Positions 1 through 6,446 of a stretch of DNA of 13,463 bases are shown piece by piece (position 1 is the first letter of the stretch; each line of letters begins with the position of its first letter). This DNA comes from Candidatus Woesearchaeota archaeon (GTDB lineage Archaea; Nanobdellota; Nanobdellia; Woesearchaeales; UBA525). The stretch spans positions 1 to 13,463 of the forward strand of contig JAJPEB010000019.1 of assembly GCA_023252315.1 (NCBI GenBank), written 5' to 3'. The notes below the pieces were generated by a model. The model made no database searches, was not told the origin of the DNA, and worked only from the letters and a program-made list of their open reading frames with translations. The position numbers and the translations under genes are program-made.

Positions 1-322
1 CCAGGAACCTCGCGTCCGATCCCGTGAACTCATATCTGCGCAGCACGGTAGTGGTGGAACCGAGCTCTGCGGGACTGAACTTGAGGAGCTTCGATTCCTT
101 TGAGAGGTACTGGCGATCCTTACCGTCGAACGCCGCATAGAGTTCTTGTTCGAGAGTGTTGAATACGTCTCCTTTCGGGGCGCGTTCTGTGGGAGAGACA
201 TATTGAGCGAGCTCAGGCTGGATGTCGGCGACCGAGTACGTTTTTATGAGCCGCAGCGCAGAGATGGTGACGACTTTTCCATCGACGACTCTCGCGGTCC
301 GAACACCTATCTGAAGTGACAC
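1..322 (-). CDS. Unknown protein, N-terminal part (runs off the left edge)
   Basis: The minus strand is open for 107 codons from a GTG at 322 to the window edge. An in-frame TAA lies seven codons upstream, and GTG is the first possible start after it. The protein begins VSLQIGVRTARVVDGKVV and continues with mixed charged and hydrophobic residues. No signal peptide, membrane segment or known motif is visible, and I do not recognise it. The Shine-Dalgarno match is poor: CGGAG lies only two bases before the GTG, so an internal start remains possible. The gene follows the YchF GTPase on the same strand after about 42 bases and may be read through from it. Its base composition is less G+C-rich than the ribosomal genes. 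Coding status is supported by the long open frame and normal amino-acid composition only. Confidence 0.6.
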   Translation of the reverse strand, partial: MSLQIGVRTARVVDGKVVTISALRLIKTYSVADIQPELAQYVSPTERAPKGDVFNTLEQELYAAFDGKDRQYLSKESKLLKFSPAELGSTTTVLRRYEFTGSDARFL

Positions 323-364
323 GACTCCGGAGTGACGTACTTATTCATAAGCTTTCCCATCGAG

Positions 365-1564
365 CTATTTCTTCGCCGCGATCTCCACTATATCCCCCGC
401 GTCAAGCACGTGGTCCTTGCCCACGGGCAGCTTCGTCTTGACGTTGATCGCCTTGATGAAGTTCTTGCCGAAGTCGGTGTGGAGCTTGAACGCGAAGTCG
501 AGCGCGGTCGCGTCGGGCGGCATGAGGAAGCAGTCGGGGAGCGTGCGGCCCTCTGAGTCCTCGAGCTTGCCGACGCCACCGGGATAGATCGGCTTGTAGC
601 GCAGCACGTCGAGCACGGCGGCGTTGAGCACGTCCTGCACGCCCGTGCCGCCGAACGGGACGAGCACGTGCGCGCGCACGAACTCGAGCGCTCCCCTCTG
701 GCGCGCGGAGAGCGCGTCGTCCTTCGCGATCGCGAAGTCGTTGCCTCCGGGGATATACTCGATGAGCCCGTGCTTGCCCGCCTCGCGCAAGGCGAGCTCC
801 GCCTCCGCGCTGCAGGGCACGACGCGGTAGTGCGGGAACGCCGTCTTGAGGCGCTCGAAGTTCGCGGACGCGCCCGGCACGTCGACCTTGTTCGCGGCGA
901 TGAGCATCGGCTTCGTCGCGAGGCGCAAGGCGCGCGCAAGCGCGAGGAGATCGTCCTGGTCCCACGACGTGACCTGCTTCTCGTGCAGGCGCAGCCGCTC
1001 GATCGCGGAGCGCGCGAGCTCCTCGCCGACGCCCACGCCCGAGAGCTGCTTGCTGATCGCCTTGTGCGCCTCGAGCTTCTCCTGCATCGCCTGGCGCGCG
1101 AAGCGCTCCCAGCCCTTCGCGAGGATCGCCTCGTACCAGTGGTCGAGCTCGTCCTCGAGGAACGCGACGTCCTTGAGCGGGTCGTAGCTGAGCGGCGCGA
1201 CAGGCTCGCCGCGCTCGTTCACGCTGCCCGAGATGTCGATGACGTGGATGAGCACGTCCGCCTGGTTGAGGTCGGAGAGGAACTGCGCGCCCATGCCCTC
1301 GCCGCGGTGCGCGCCCGGCACGAGGCCCGCGACGTCGATGAGGTCGATCGGGACGAAGCGCCACTGGCCCGTCACGAAGCCCATGCGCGGGTGGCTCGCC
1401 TTGCCGAAGTGGCGCGCGGGGTCCTCGACCTTGACGAAGCCGATCGCGTGGTTGGGCTTGATGGTCGTGAACGGGTAGTTCGCGATCTCGGCCTCCGCGA
1501 GCGTGGACGCCTTGAAGAACGTGGATTTGCCGCAGCTGGGCTTGCCTACGATGCCGACGAGCAT
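365..1564 (-). CDS. ychF: Obg-like GTPase/ATPase of the YchF family with TGS domain
   Basis: A full-length 399-residue P-loop NTPase of the archaeal YchF/Obg-related family, whose members are thought to act with ribosomes in the cytoplasm. The Walker A/G1 motif GKPSCGKST is at residues 7-15, G2-like NYPFTT at 29-34, G3 DVAG at 77-80, G4 NKVD at 225-228, and a C-S-A G5-like site near 251-253. A C-terminal TGS domain covers about 325-397 and ends EIAAKK. The family's best-studied members prefer ATP; the NKVD here is a canonical guanine-specificity motif, so GTP is the likelier nucleotide. The ATG at 1564 is supported by a TATA box centred 27 bases upstream, which implies a leaderless mRNA. The gene lies downstream of the unknown four-gene cassette on the same strand but has its own promoter. 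Confidence 0.95.
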   Translation of the reverse strand: MLVGIVGKPSCGKSTFFKASTLAEAEIANYPFTTIKPNHAIGFVKVEDPARHFGKASHPRMGFVTGQWRFVPIDLIDVAGLVPGAHRGEGMGAQFLSDLNQADVLIHVIDISGSVNERGEPVAPLSYDPLKDVAFLEDELDHWYEAILAKGWERFARQAMQEKLEAHKAISKQLSGVGVGEELARSAIERLRLHEKQVTSWDQDDLLALARALRLATKPMLIAANKVDVPGASANFERLKTAFPHYRVVPCSAEAELALREAGKHGLIEYIPGGNDFAIAKDDALSARQRGALEFVRAHVLVPFGGTGVQDVLNAAVLDVLRYKPIYPGGVGKLEDSEGRTLPDCFLMPPDATALDFAFKLHTDFGKNFIKAINVKTKLPVGKDHVLDAGDIVEIAAKK

Positions 1565-1586
1565 GCGGGGCGGGACACGGGAGGGG

Positions 1587-1596
1587 ATTTAAATAT
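1587..1596 (-). promoter_or_regulatory. Archaeal TATA box for the YchF gene
   Basis: On the minus strand the sequence reads ATATTTAAAT, centred about 27 bases upstream of the ATG at 1564. This is the spacing from TATA box to transcription start in archaea, so the message should begin at or next to the ATG and be leaderless. The box contains the TAA stop codon (1589-1591) of the gene upstream. Confidence 0.75.
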
Positions 1597-2152
1597 GACG
1601 CTCCGGGGCGGCACGAAGCGTCGAGATCGCGTCGTAGACCCTCCGCTTGACCTCGCGCACGTACTCGAGCTTCCCCCCTGCAGGATGCGAGTCGTACTCC
1701 TCGCGCGTGAGCCCCATCTCCTGGAGGCGCGAGACGGCACTGCTGAATTCCCCTCTCTTCTCTCCGGCCACGTACCTGATGAGCTGGCCCAGCACGTTCA
1801 TCTCCGTATCCGCAGCGACGAGATAGCATAGCCTGTTGAACTTGAGCGCGTTGCTCGCCATGTATTCGTACAGCGCGCCCCGGGGAAGCTCGGGATGCGC
1901 GGCGATGATCTCCGCCTTCCATCTCCTTCGCTCGGCATGGCCGCCGTTGCTATCGAAATCGTCGACGATGTACGGTGCCCTGAGGACGCCGTAGATGAGC
2001 GGGAGCGTCTCCTCGATCTCCCGCCTGCCTCTCGGGGTGAGGCGCGTGGAGTCGATAGGGATTTCCTCCCATTCCTCCGCGGGGATGATGCGGGTCACAT
2101 GTGGGTCTGCGGCGAGGATGCGCTCTATGGACTCTTTATGCTTCAGCATCAT
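1589..2152 (-). CDS. Unknown protein, last gene of the four-gene cassette
   Basis: A 187-residue soluble protein with no motif I recognise. It is rich in charged residues and predicted helix (for example AEIIAAHPELPRGALYEYMA near the middle), with no signal peptide or membrane segment. The ATG at 2152 overlaps the TGA of the preceding gene as ATGA and has a good GGAGG Shine-Dalgarno sequence about seven bases upstream, so the start is well supported and the two genes are translationally coupled. The stop codon lies inside the TATA box of the YchF gene. Overlap coupling suggests it works with the protein encoded at 2149-2604. Base composition resembles the other cassette genes rather than the ribosomal operon. 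Function unknown. Confidence 0.75.
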   Translation of the reverse strand: MMLKHKESIERILAADPHVTRIIPAEEWEEIPIDSTRLTPRGRREIEETLPLIYGVLRAPYIVDDFDSNGGHAERRRWKAEIIAAHPELPRGALYEYMASNALKFNRLCYLVAADTEMNVLGQLIRYVAGEKRGEFSSAVSRLQEMGLTREEYDSHPAGGKLEYVREVKRRVYDAISTLRAAPERHI

Positions 2153-2604
2153 TTGGGCCCTCCAGGGAAATCCCTGGGATGGTATATCCCCTTCTTCTCG
2201 AATTCCTCTAGTTGGTCCTTAGAGAATCTCGCGAAGTATTCTTCCCTGAAGAGCCTTTGCCTGTCCAGCTCATGCGTCGTCTCGCTGTATGCCAGGTACC
2301 GCGGATTCTCGGCGAAGCGTTGCCCGCATCTCGACATCTTCTTGAGGTTGGCTCTCGCATATCCAATCACCCGCGATGCTCTTGGCGATGAGACCTGTCC
2401 GGCTGCGAGGGTCTGCTCAAGCGCGTTGTAGTTGCGCCCGAGCGCAGGGAGCACTTCGTCCCGGATGCCACGCAGCAGGCTCCCGGAGAAGCGATCGCCG
2501 AGCGTGTCGAGATCCATCCTCTGGTAGTGCATCATGTACTCATCGAGGATTTTTCTGCATCCCTGAAGCGCCGCGTGGGCGCAGCGCCCGTCTCCCGAGC
2601 GCAC
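2149..2604 (-). CDS. Unknown protein, probably 5'-frameshifted (true start likely at 2659)
   Basis: The open frame from a GTG at 2604 gives 151 residues, helical and charged, with no recognisable domain. The GTG lacks a convincing ribosome site, and the in-frame codons just before it already read like protein (EGFEAAV) back to a TAG. In another frame an ATG at 2659, with GGAG ten bases upstream, starts MDERERWHSIDLGG. Removing one G from the GGG at 2618-2620 (CCC on the plus strand) joins the two parts into MDERERWHSIDLGGFEAAV and one frame of 169 residues. I infer a one-base insertion, either real or a sequencing or assembly error. The 3' end overlaps the next gene by four bases (ATGA), marking the pair as one operon. 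It may be a pseudogene if the shift is real. Confidence 0.6.
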   Translation of the reverse strand: MRSGDGRCAHAALQGCRKILDEYMMHYQRMDLDTLGDRFSGSLLRGIRDEVLPALGRNYNALEQTLAAGQVSSPRASRVIGYARANLKKMSRCGQRFAENPRYLAYSETTHELDRQRLFREEYFARFSKDQLEEFEKKGIYHPRDFPGGPK

Positions 2605-2689
2605 CGCTGCCTCGAAGCCCTCCGAGGTCTATGGAGTGCCATCGCTCACGCTCGTCCATAGAGTTGCGCTCCACAGTCTTCGCCTACGC

Positions 2690-3235
2690 TCATCCGCGCG
2701 CCCTTGGCACGAGATTCACTTTGAGCCCGAGCTCCGCCATGATCCTCTCGGGATGTGCGGGAGTCTTGCAGTAGGAGGCGTACACCAAGCCTTCCCCCTG
2801 CTCCCTCATCGAGTACGGCGCGAGAGAGATGCTGCTCGTCACCCGCTCGCCTGCAGGCTTCCCATGGCATCCTGCCCACGGCCAATCCCCGTAGCCGAGC
2901 GCTTCCGCGAGGTCGTGCGCGAGCGGGCTGTCGCGCGCGCTGAAGAGGTACGATTTCCTCAATGCCCGCTGCGGTGGCGTGTACGTGGCGGCAAGCTCGA
3001 TGGTGGAATATTCTTCCGGCGACGCTCCCCAATCCGTGAAGCGGCCGGTCTCATGAGCTGGCGCGATGGCGTTGAGACGCAGTCCTGTCAGGCCGGGAAC
3101 ACCCCGTAGGTGCCGCACGACCGCTCTCTGGTCCTCGGTGAGCTTCACGTCCAGCGAATCGTTCCGTTCCTCCGACGAGGCCATGTAGCGCGAATGCTTA
3201 TCCTGATTTCTAAGCCACGTAAGTGGGTTCCTCAT
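2690..3235 (-). CDS. Unknown protein, second gene of the cassette
   Basis: A 181-residue protein starting MRNPLTWLRNQDKHSRYM. I chose the ATG at 3235 over the in-frame GTG at 3244 because GAGGTG, a strong match to the archaeal anti-Shine-Dalgarno sequence, lies six bases before this ATG and would overlap the GTG. The middle of the protein has aromatic and tryptophan-rich stretches (TGRFTDWGASPEEYS, YGDWPWAGCHGKPAGE). There is no signal peptide, membrane helix or familiar catalytic motif, and I do not recognise the family. It follows the pentapeptide-repeat gene by 48 bases and precedes the frameshifted gene, so it is most simply read as part of the same transcript. Function unknown. Confidence 0.75.
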   Translation of the reverse strand: MRNPLTWLRNQDKHSRYMASSEERNDSLDVKLTEDQRAVVRHLRGVPGLTGLRLNAIAPAHETGRFTDWGASPEEYSTIELAATYTPPQRALRKSYLFSARDSPLAHDLAEALGYGDWPWAGCHGKPAGERVTSSISLAPYSMREQGEGLVYASYCKTPAHPERIMAELGLKVNLVPRARG

Positions 3236-3283
3236 ATCGTTCACCTCTCATGTTGTTGCTATGCAGCGGTGCTGAAAGAGCGC

Positions 3284-3985
3284 TCACCTAGGGAAAACGG
3301 GCGCAATCTGCATGTAAGGCATCTTTGTCGCGATGAGATCGCCCGGATCGAAGGCTGCCCCCTCGAATTGCTCCTTGCGAAGATACTTGCCCGTGATTAA
3401 AGCTCCTTCAATATAGGCTCTCCTGAATGACGTTCCATAGAGGGCAGGGATACAGTCGGTGCGGAGGCCTCTCTGCGGTGTCTCACTGAAAAGCGCATAC
3501 GCGCGAGGCCCTATCGCGAGACAGGGAGCGTACGCATCATCAAAGCAGGCATACGAAAGGTCGCAGGGCCGGCATATGCTTCCACCCACGCCATCTGGCA
3601 AGTCGATATCGAGGAACTTTGCTGCAGTCGCCTCAGCATGGCGCGCGTCAATCCCTCGAAGGTCACAGCCAGCAAATTCGGCGCCTCTCGCACGCATGTA
3701 CCTCAGGTCCAGCCCGCTCGCCTCTACGGACTCCCATAGGACTCCATCCAGCATGAGGCCGTGCCCTTCGGCATTGCACAGGTTCAGGCGCTCCTGCGCT
3801 GCGGTGAAGAGAGCGTGAGTCTGTCGCGATTCGGGAAGGACCCCCAGTTCGCTCTCTTCTTGGGAAGGCCTGACCGCGAGAATCGCATCGTGCAAGTATG
3901 TATTGCGGAAGTCCGTCCTGCCATCTATGATGTCACCGAGGAATGTCGTCCCGTCGATCTGTGTCTTCCGTGATAGAGCGCGCAT
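3284..3985 (-). CDS. Pentapeptide-repeat-like protein
   Basis: A 233-residue protein with degenerate pentapeptide repeats of the A(D/N)LXX type, which fold as a right-handed quadrilateral beta-helix. Five-residue periodicity is visible at about 13-36 (TTFLG DIIDG RTDFR NTYLH), most clearly at 90-130 (GLDLR YMRAR GAEFA GCDLR) and weakly at 185-215. Seven cysteines include a C-R-P-C at about 138-141 with another at 147; whether they bind metal is unknown. The ATG at 3985 is preferred to a TTG at 4015: GAGGT lies seven bases upstream, and the predicted transcription start near 4007 falls after the TTG. The gene is first in the cassette and divergent from TrmB. Pentapeptide proteins range from DNA mimics to protein scaffolds, so the role cannot be assigned. 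Confidence 0.7.
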   Translation of the reverse strand: MRALSRKTQIDGTTFLGDIIDGRTDFRNTYLHDAILAVRPSQEESELGVLPESRQTHALFTAAQERLNLCNAEGHGLMLDGVLWESVEASGLDLRYMRARGAEFAGCDLRGIDARHAEATAAKFLDIDLPDGVGGSICRPCDLSYACFDDAYAPCLAIGPRAYALFSETPQRGLRTDCIPALYGTSFRRAYIEGALITGKYLRKEQFEGAAFDPGDLIATKMPYMQIAPVFPR

Positions 3986-4008
3986 AGGAGCTACCTCAAA
4001 ATTTGTAA

Positions 4009-4019
4009 CTATCAAATAG
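4009..4019. promoter_or_regulatory. Small palindrome at the cassette transcription start (possible operator)
   Basis: CTAT-CAA-ATAG is a perfect inverted repeat with 4-base arms. It lies right at the predicted start of transcription of the minus-strand cassette and beside the TrmB gene. The position suits a repressor site, but the arms are short in A/T-rich DNA, so chance is quite possible. Confidence 0.3.
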
Positions 4020-4023
4020 AAGT

Positions 4024-4040
4024 AAAAAAATATAATATTT
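4024..4040. promoter_or_regulatory. Divergent A/T-rich promoter between cassette and TrmB gene
   Basis: An uninterrupted A/T run reads AAAAAAATATAATATTT. On the minus strand the TATA element predicts a start near 4007 and a leader of about 22 bases with GAGGT before the ATG at 3985. On the plus strand it predicts a start near 4058 and a leader of about 42 bases before the TrmB ATG at 4100. An AAGGAG at 4075-4080 is 19 bases from that ATG, too far for a standard ribosome site. A weaker CATAAA at 4071-4076, 27 bases before the ATG, could instead give a leaderless TrmB transcript. Confidence 0.6.
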
Positions 4041-4099
4041 ACCCCCTCCTAAGGTAGTGGTAGAAAAGCACATAAAGGAGAATATCCGTCGATCGCCCC

Positions 4100-4852
4100 A
4101 TGGACGCTTCCCTCTTCCGCGACCTGGGCCTCAACGACTCGGAGACCAGGACGTACTTCGCGCTGCTCGAATTCGACGAGACCACCGTCGGGCCGCTCGT
4201 CGAGAGAGCCAAGGTCCCCGACTCGAAGATCTACGCGATCCTCGAGAAGCTGAAGGAGAAGGGCCTCGCCTCCTACGTGATCAAGAACAACGTGAAGCAT
4301 TTCCAGGCGTCGGATCCCAAGAACCTCCTGCGGATCCTAAGGGAGAAGGAAGAGGAGATCGCCCGGCAGAAGAGAGAGATCGAGGAGAGCGTCATCCCGC
4401 AGATCGCGCAGCGCAAGAGCATGCGCCGCGACGCGCAGGAGGCGACGGTGTACGAGTCGTACGAGGGGCTCAAGGCGGCGTTCAATCTTATCCTCGAAGG
4501 GCTGGACAAAGGCGAGGAATACCAGGTCTTCATGCTCGGCGACGCGCTCGGCGAGAAGGCGGTGATCCGCTTCTTCGAGAACTACCACGCGAAGCGCATC
4601 GCGAAAGGCATCACCGCGCGTCTCGTCTGCAATGAGAGGTTCAGGAGCGTCGTGCTCGCGCAGCACAAGCGCAAGGGGATGCGCATCAGGTTCACCGGGC
4701 AGGACGTGCCCGTAGGGACGTTCATCTTCAAGGGAAAGGTGATGACGGTCCTGTGGGAAGCGGAGCCCGCCGCGTTCGTCATCTCGTCGCGCCAGAACCA
4801 TGAGCACTACAAGAAGTTCTTCGAGGATGTGTGGAAGAGCGCGACCGCCTGA
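4100..4852 (+). CDS. TrmB-family transcriptional regulator
   Basis: A 250-residue TrmB-like regulator. The N-terminal winged helix-turn-helix covers about 1-75 (LGLNDSETRTYFALLEF, then VPDSKIYAILEKLKEKGL as the recognition region). A charged coiled coil follows at about 75-107 (REKEEEIARQKREIEE), and the C-terminal effector domain at about 113-250 has the layout of TrmB C-terminal domains. Full sugar-binding TrmB proteins such as Thermococcus TrmB are nearer 340 residues; this shorter form lacks the extra C-terminal part, so a sugar ligand should not be assumed. The ATG is the only in-frame start after a TAA at 4073. It is divergent from the pentapeptide cassette with a shared promoter region, which makes that cassette or its own gene likely targets. 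Confidence 0.9.
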   Translation: MDASLFRDLGLNDSETRTYFALLEFDETTVGPLVERAKVPDSKIYAILEKLKEKGLASYVIKNNVKHFQASDPKNLLRILREKEEEIARQKREIEESVIPQIAQRKSMRRDAQEATVYESYEGLKAAFNLILEGLDKGEEYQVFMLGDALGEKAVIRFFENYHAKRIAKGITARLVCNERFRSVVLAQHKRKGMRIRFTGQDVPVGTFIFKGKVMTVLWEAEPAAFVISSRQNHEHYKKFFEDVWKSATA

Positions 4853-4889
4853 GCGCTGTCCCTATCCTGTCCCGCAGCCCTGATGCGAA

Positions 4890-4931
4890 TACTGACATAG
4901 TAAGTAAAAGTACTCACATAGTAGGTAAAAA
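4890..4931. repeat. Two tandem 21-base repeats, each with TACT-N5-AGTA
   Basis: Units 4890-4910 and 4911-4931 are 21 bases each and differ at three positions. Each starts with TACTnACATAGTA, an inverted repeat with TACT/AGTA arms five bases apart. As I recall, operators of some TrmB-family proteins have TACT...AGTA half-sites, and this lies directly behind a TrmB gene. Against that, it sits between convergent genes rather than at a promoter, and it overlaps T-rich tracts on the minus strand that could simply terminate the rib operon. Confidence 0.6.
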
Positions 4932-4953
4932 GGCGAAACAGCGAACAGAAAAG
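4903..4953 (-). terminator. T-rich terminator of the riboflavin operon
   Basis: Downstream of the RibD stop the minus strand carries successive T tracts (TTTTC, TTTTTAC, TTTTAC) after G+C-rich coding DNA. Archaeal polymerase terminates at such U-rich tracts without needing a hairpin. No equivalent T tract follows the TrmB gene on the plus strand. Confidence 0.5.
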
Positions 4954-4968
4954 CGATCCCGCGCCCGC

Positions 4969-6051
4969 TCACCCCTTGCGCCCCACGTACCCGTCGATCA
5001 TCGCGTCCTCGCCCAGCTGCTCGACGCGCACGCCCGAGAGCGAGAGCCCCGAGAGCCCCTCGAAGGCGGCGGTCCCCTCGCCGGCGGTGAACGGCGCCAC
5101 GAGCACGACGAGCTTGTCCACGAGCCCGGCCTCGAGGAGCGAGCGCGAGAGCGTGCGCCCTCCCTCGACGAGCACGCTCGTGACGCCGCGCTCGCCCAGC
5201 GACGCCATGACCGCGCGCAGGTCCAGCTCGCCATCGTCGAGCGCAGGCGCCTGCGCGATCTCGCAGAGCCGCTCGAGCCGCGCGCGCCTGGAGGCGTCAG
5301 CGCCGGGCGCGCAGAAGACGAGCACGCGCCCCTGCTCGCGCAGCAGCGCGGCGCCTGGCGGAATGCGCAGCTGCGAGTCGAGCACCACGCGCAGCGGGCT
5401 CTTCCCCGGCGCGAGCCTCGCCGTGAGCTGCGGGTCGTCCGCGAGCACCGTGCCGATGCCGACGAGCACAGCGTCGCTGCGCGCGCGCATCGCATGCACG
5501 CGCTCCCTCGCGCGCTCGCCCGTGATCGCCTTGCGCCTCCCGTCGCCCCATGTCAGCATGCCGTCGAGCGTGAGCGCGAGCTTGAGCGTGACGAGCGGCT
5601 CGCCCGCGGCGATCCACTTCGCGAACGCCTCGTGGCAGCGGCGCGCGTCGTCCTCGAGCACGCCCTCCTCGACCTCGATGCCCGCCTCGCGCAGCGCAGC
5701 GATCCCCTTGCCGTCGACCGCGGGGTTCGGGTCGCGGATGCCGACGACCACGCGCGCGACCTTCGCGCGCACGATCGCGTCCACGCACGGCGGCGTGCGC
5801 TTGTGCGTGCCGCAGCACGGCTCGAGCGTGAGGTAGAGCGTGGCGCCGGAAGGGTCCTCGCATGCGCGCAGCGCCTCGATCTCCGCGTGGTTGCCGCCGG
5901 GCGCCTGCGTCGCGCCGCGCGAGAGGACCACGCCGTCGCGCACGAGCACCGCGCCCACGCTCGGGTTCGGGCTCGTCGGCGCGTCGTTGCCGAGCGCCAC
6001 CGCGAGCGCCTCGCGCATGAAGCGCTCATCGCGCAGGCGCCCCTCGCTCAC
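4969..6051 (-). CDS. ribD: Fused riboflavin deaminase-reductase RibD
   Basis: A 360-residue bifunctional enzyme converting the GTP-derived diaminopyrimidinone phosphate to the ribityl-amino-pyrimidinedione phosphate by deamination and NADPH reduction. The N-terminal zinc deaminase (about 1-145) shows SPNPSVGAV, HAE at 55-57 as zinc ligand and catalytic Glu, and PCCGTHKRTPPC at 78-89, one residue longer than the usual loop. The C-terminal DHFR-like reductase (about 152-360) shows TLKLALTLDG, GIGTVLADDPQLT at 198-210, VVLDS, and VLVEGGRTL at 293-301. The GTG at 6051 overlaps the ribH stop as GTGA, so translation is coupled. Known archaeal pathways usually use a separate reductase, so this bacterial-type fusion in an otherwise archaeal operon suggests gene transfer (inference). 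Confidence 0.95.
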   Translation of the reverse strand: MSEGRLRDERFMREALAVALGNDAPTSPNPSVGAVLVRDGVVLSRGATQAPGGNHAEIEALRACEDPSGATLYLTLEPCCGTHKRTPPCVDAIVRAKVARVVVGIRDPNPAVDGKGIAALREAGIEVEEGVLEDDARRCHEAFAKWIAAGEPLVTLKLALTLDGMLTWGDGRRKAITGERARERVHAMRARSDAVLVGIGTVLADDPQLTARLAPGKSPLRVVLDSQLRIPPGAALLREQGRVLVFCAPGADASRRARLERLCEIAQAPALDDGELDLRAVMASLGERGVTSVLVEGGRTLSRSLLEAGLVDKLVVLVAPFTAGEGTAAFEGLSGLSLSGVRVEQLGEDAMIDGYVGRKG

Positions 6052-6446
6052 GCGAGCATCCTGATCAGGTCGATGCATGCGCGCGTGACCTCCGCCGCGC
6101 GGGGGATGCGCTCGTGCGCCTGCGCGAGCGTCATCCTGGGGCCGTTGATGCCGAGCGTCGCGGGCTTGCCGTACTCGAGCGAGAGCTGCGCGAGCGCATG
6201 CGCGACCGCGTGCCCGATGACCTCGTCGTGCGCGGTCTTGCCCTGGACGATGATGCCAAGCGCCACGACCCCGTCGATATCGTCGCGCTCGAGCAGCAGC
6301 TTCGCGGGCAGCAGCACGTCGTAGCTGCCGGGCACCTTCACGGTCTCGCACTCGGCGCCGAGCTCCCTCGCCGTGCGCTGCGCGAGCGCGAGCATCTCGC
6401 CCGTGACGTCCCAGTGGTATGCGCTCACCACGATGCCGATCCTCAT
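6048..6446 (-). CDS. ribH: 6,7-dimethyl-8-ribityllumazine synthase
   Basis: A 132-residue lumazine synthase, which condenses the ribityl-amino-pyrimidinedione with 3,4-dihydroxy-2-butanone 4-phosphate and normally assembles as pentamers or capsids. It starts MRIGIVVSAYHWDVTGEML. It carries the substrate loop VPGSYDV at about 38-44 (family: VPGAFE), and ALGIIVQGKTAHDEV at 62-76 with the conserved catalytic His at 73. The ATG at 6446 overlaps the ribC stop as ATGA and follows a strong GGGGAGG ribosome site five bases away, inside the ribC coding end. The length is slightly short for bacterial forms, as is typical in archaea. It is distinguished from its paralogue RibC next door by the GKTAHDE loop. 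Confidence 0.95.
   Translation of the reverse strand: MRIGIVVSAYHWDVTGEMLALAQRTARELGAECETVKVPGSYDVLLPAKLLLERDDIDGVVALGIIVQGKTAHDEVIGHAVAHALAQLSLEYGKPATLGINGPRMTLAQAHERIPRAAEVTRACIDLIRMLA

Noticed and set aside
324..333. Palindrome ACTCCGGAGT before the left-edge gene
   Set aside because: Ten bases only, with no second copy and no promoter nearby; likely chance.
668..1831. 387-codon plus-strand open frame antisense to ychF
   Set aside because: Composition dominated by Arg, Leu, Ala, Asp and Val with no motif; mirror of codon bias in ychF.
402..1922. Long minus-strand open frame running through and beyond the YchF gene
   Set aside because: Arg/Ala/Gly-rich composition typical of a shadow frame in G+C-rich coding DNA; ychF in another frame has all family motifs.
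2645..2692. 15-codon open frame (MSVGEDC...) overlapping the stop of the 181-residue gene
   Set aside because: No homology and no separate signal; the overlapping frame starting at 2659 reads better as the displaced start of the next gene.
4831..6324. Nearly 500-codon plus-strand open frame opposite ribD
   Set aside because: Arg/Ala/His/Glu-rich shadow; ribD on the other strand has complete zinc and reductase motifs.
6052..6351. N-terminal extension of RibD upstream of 6051
   Set aside because: It would overlap ribH in full and has Arg-rich shadow composition; the GTGA overlap gives a normal RibD length.
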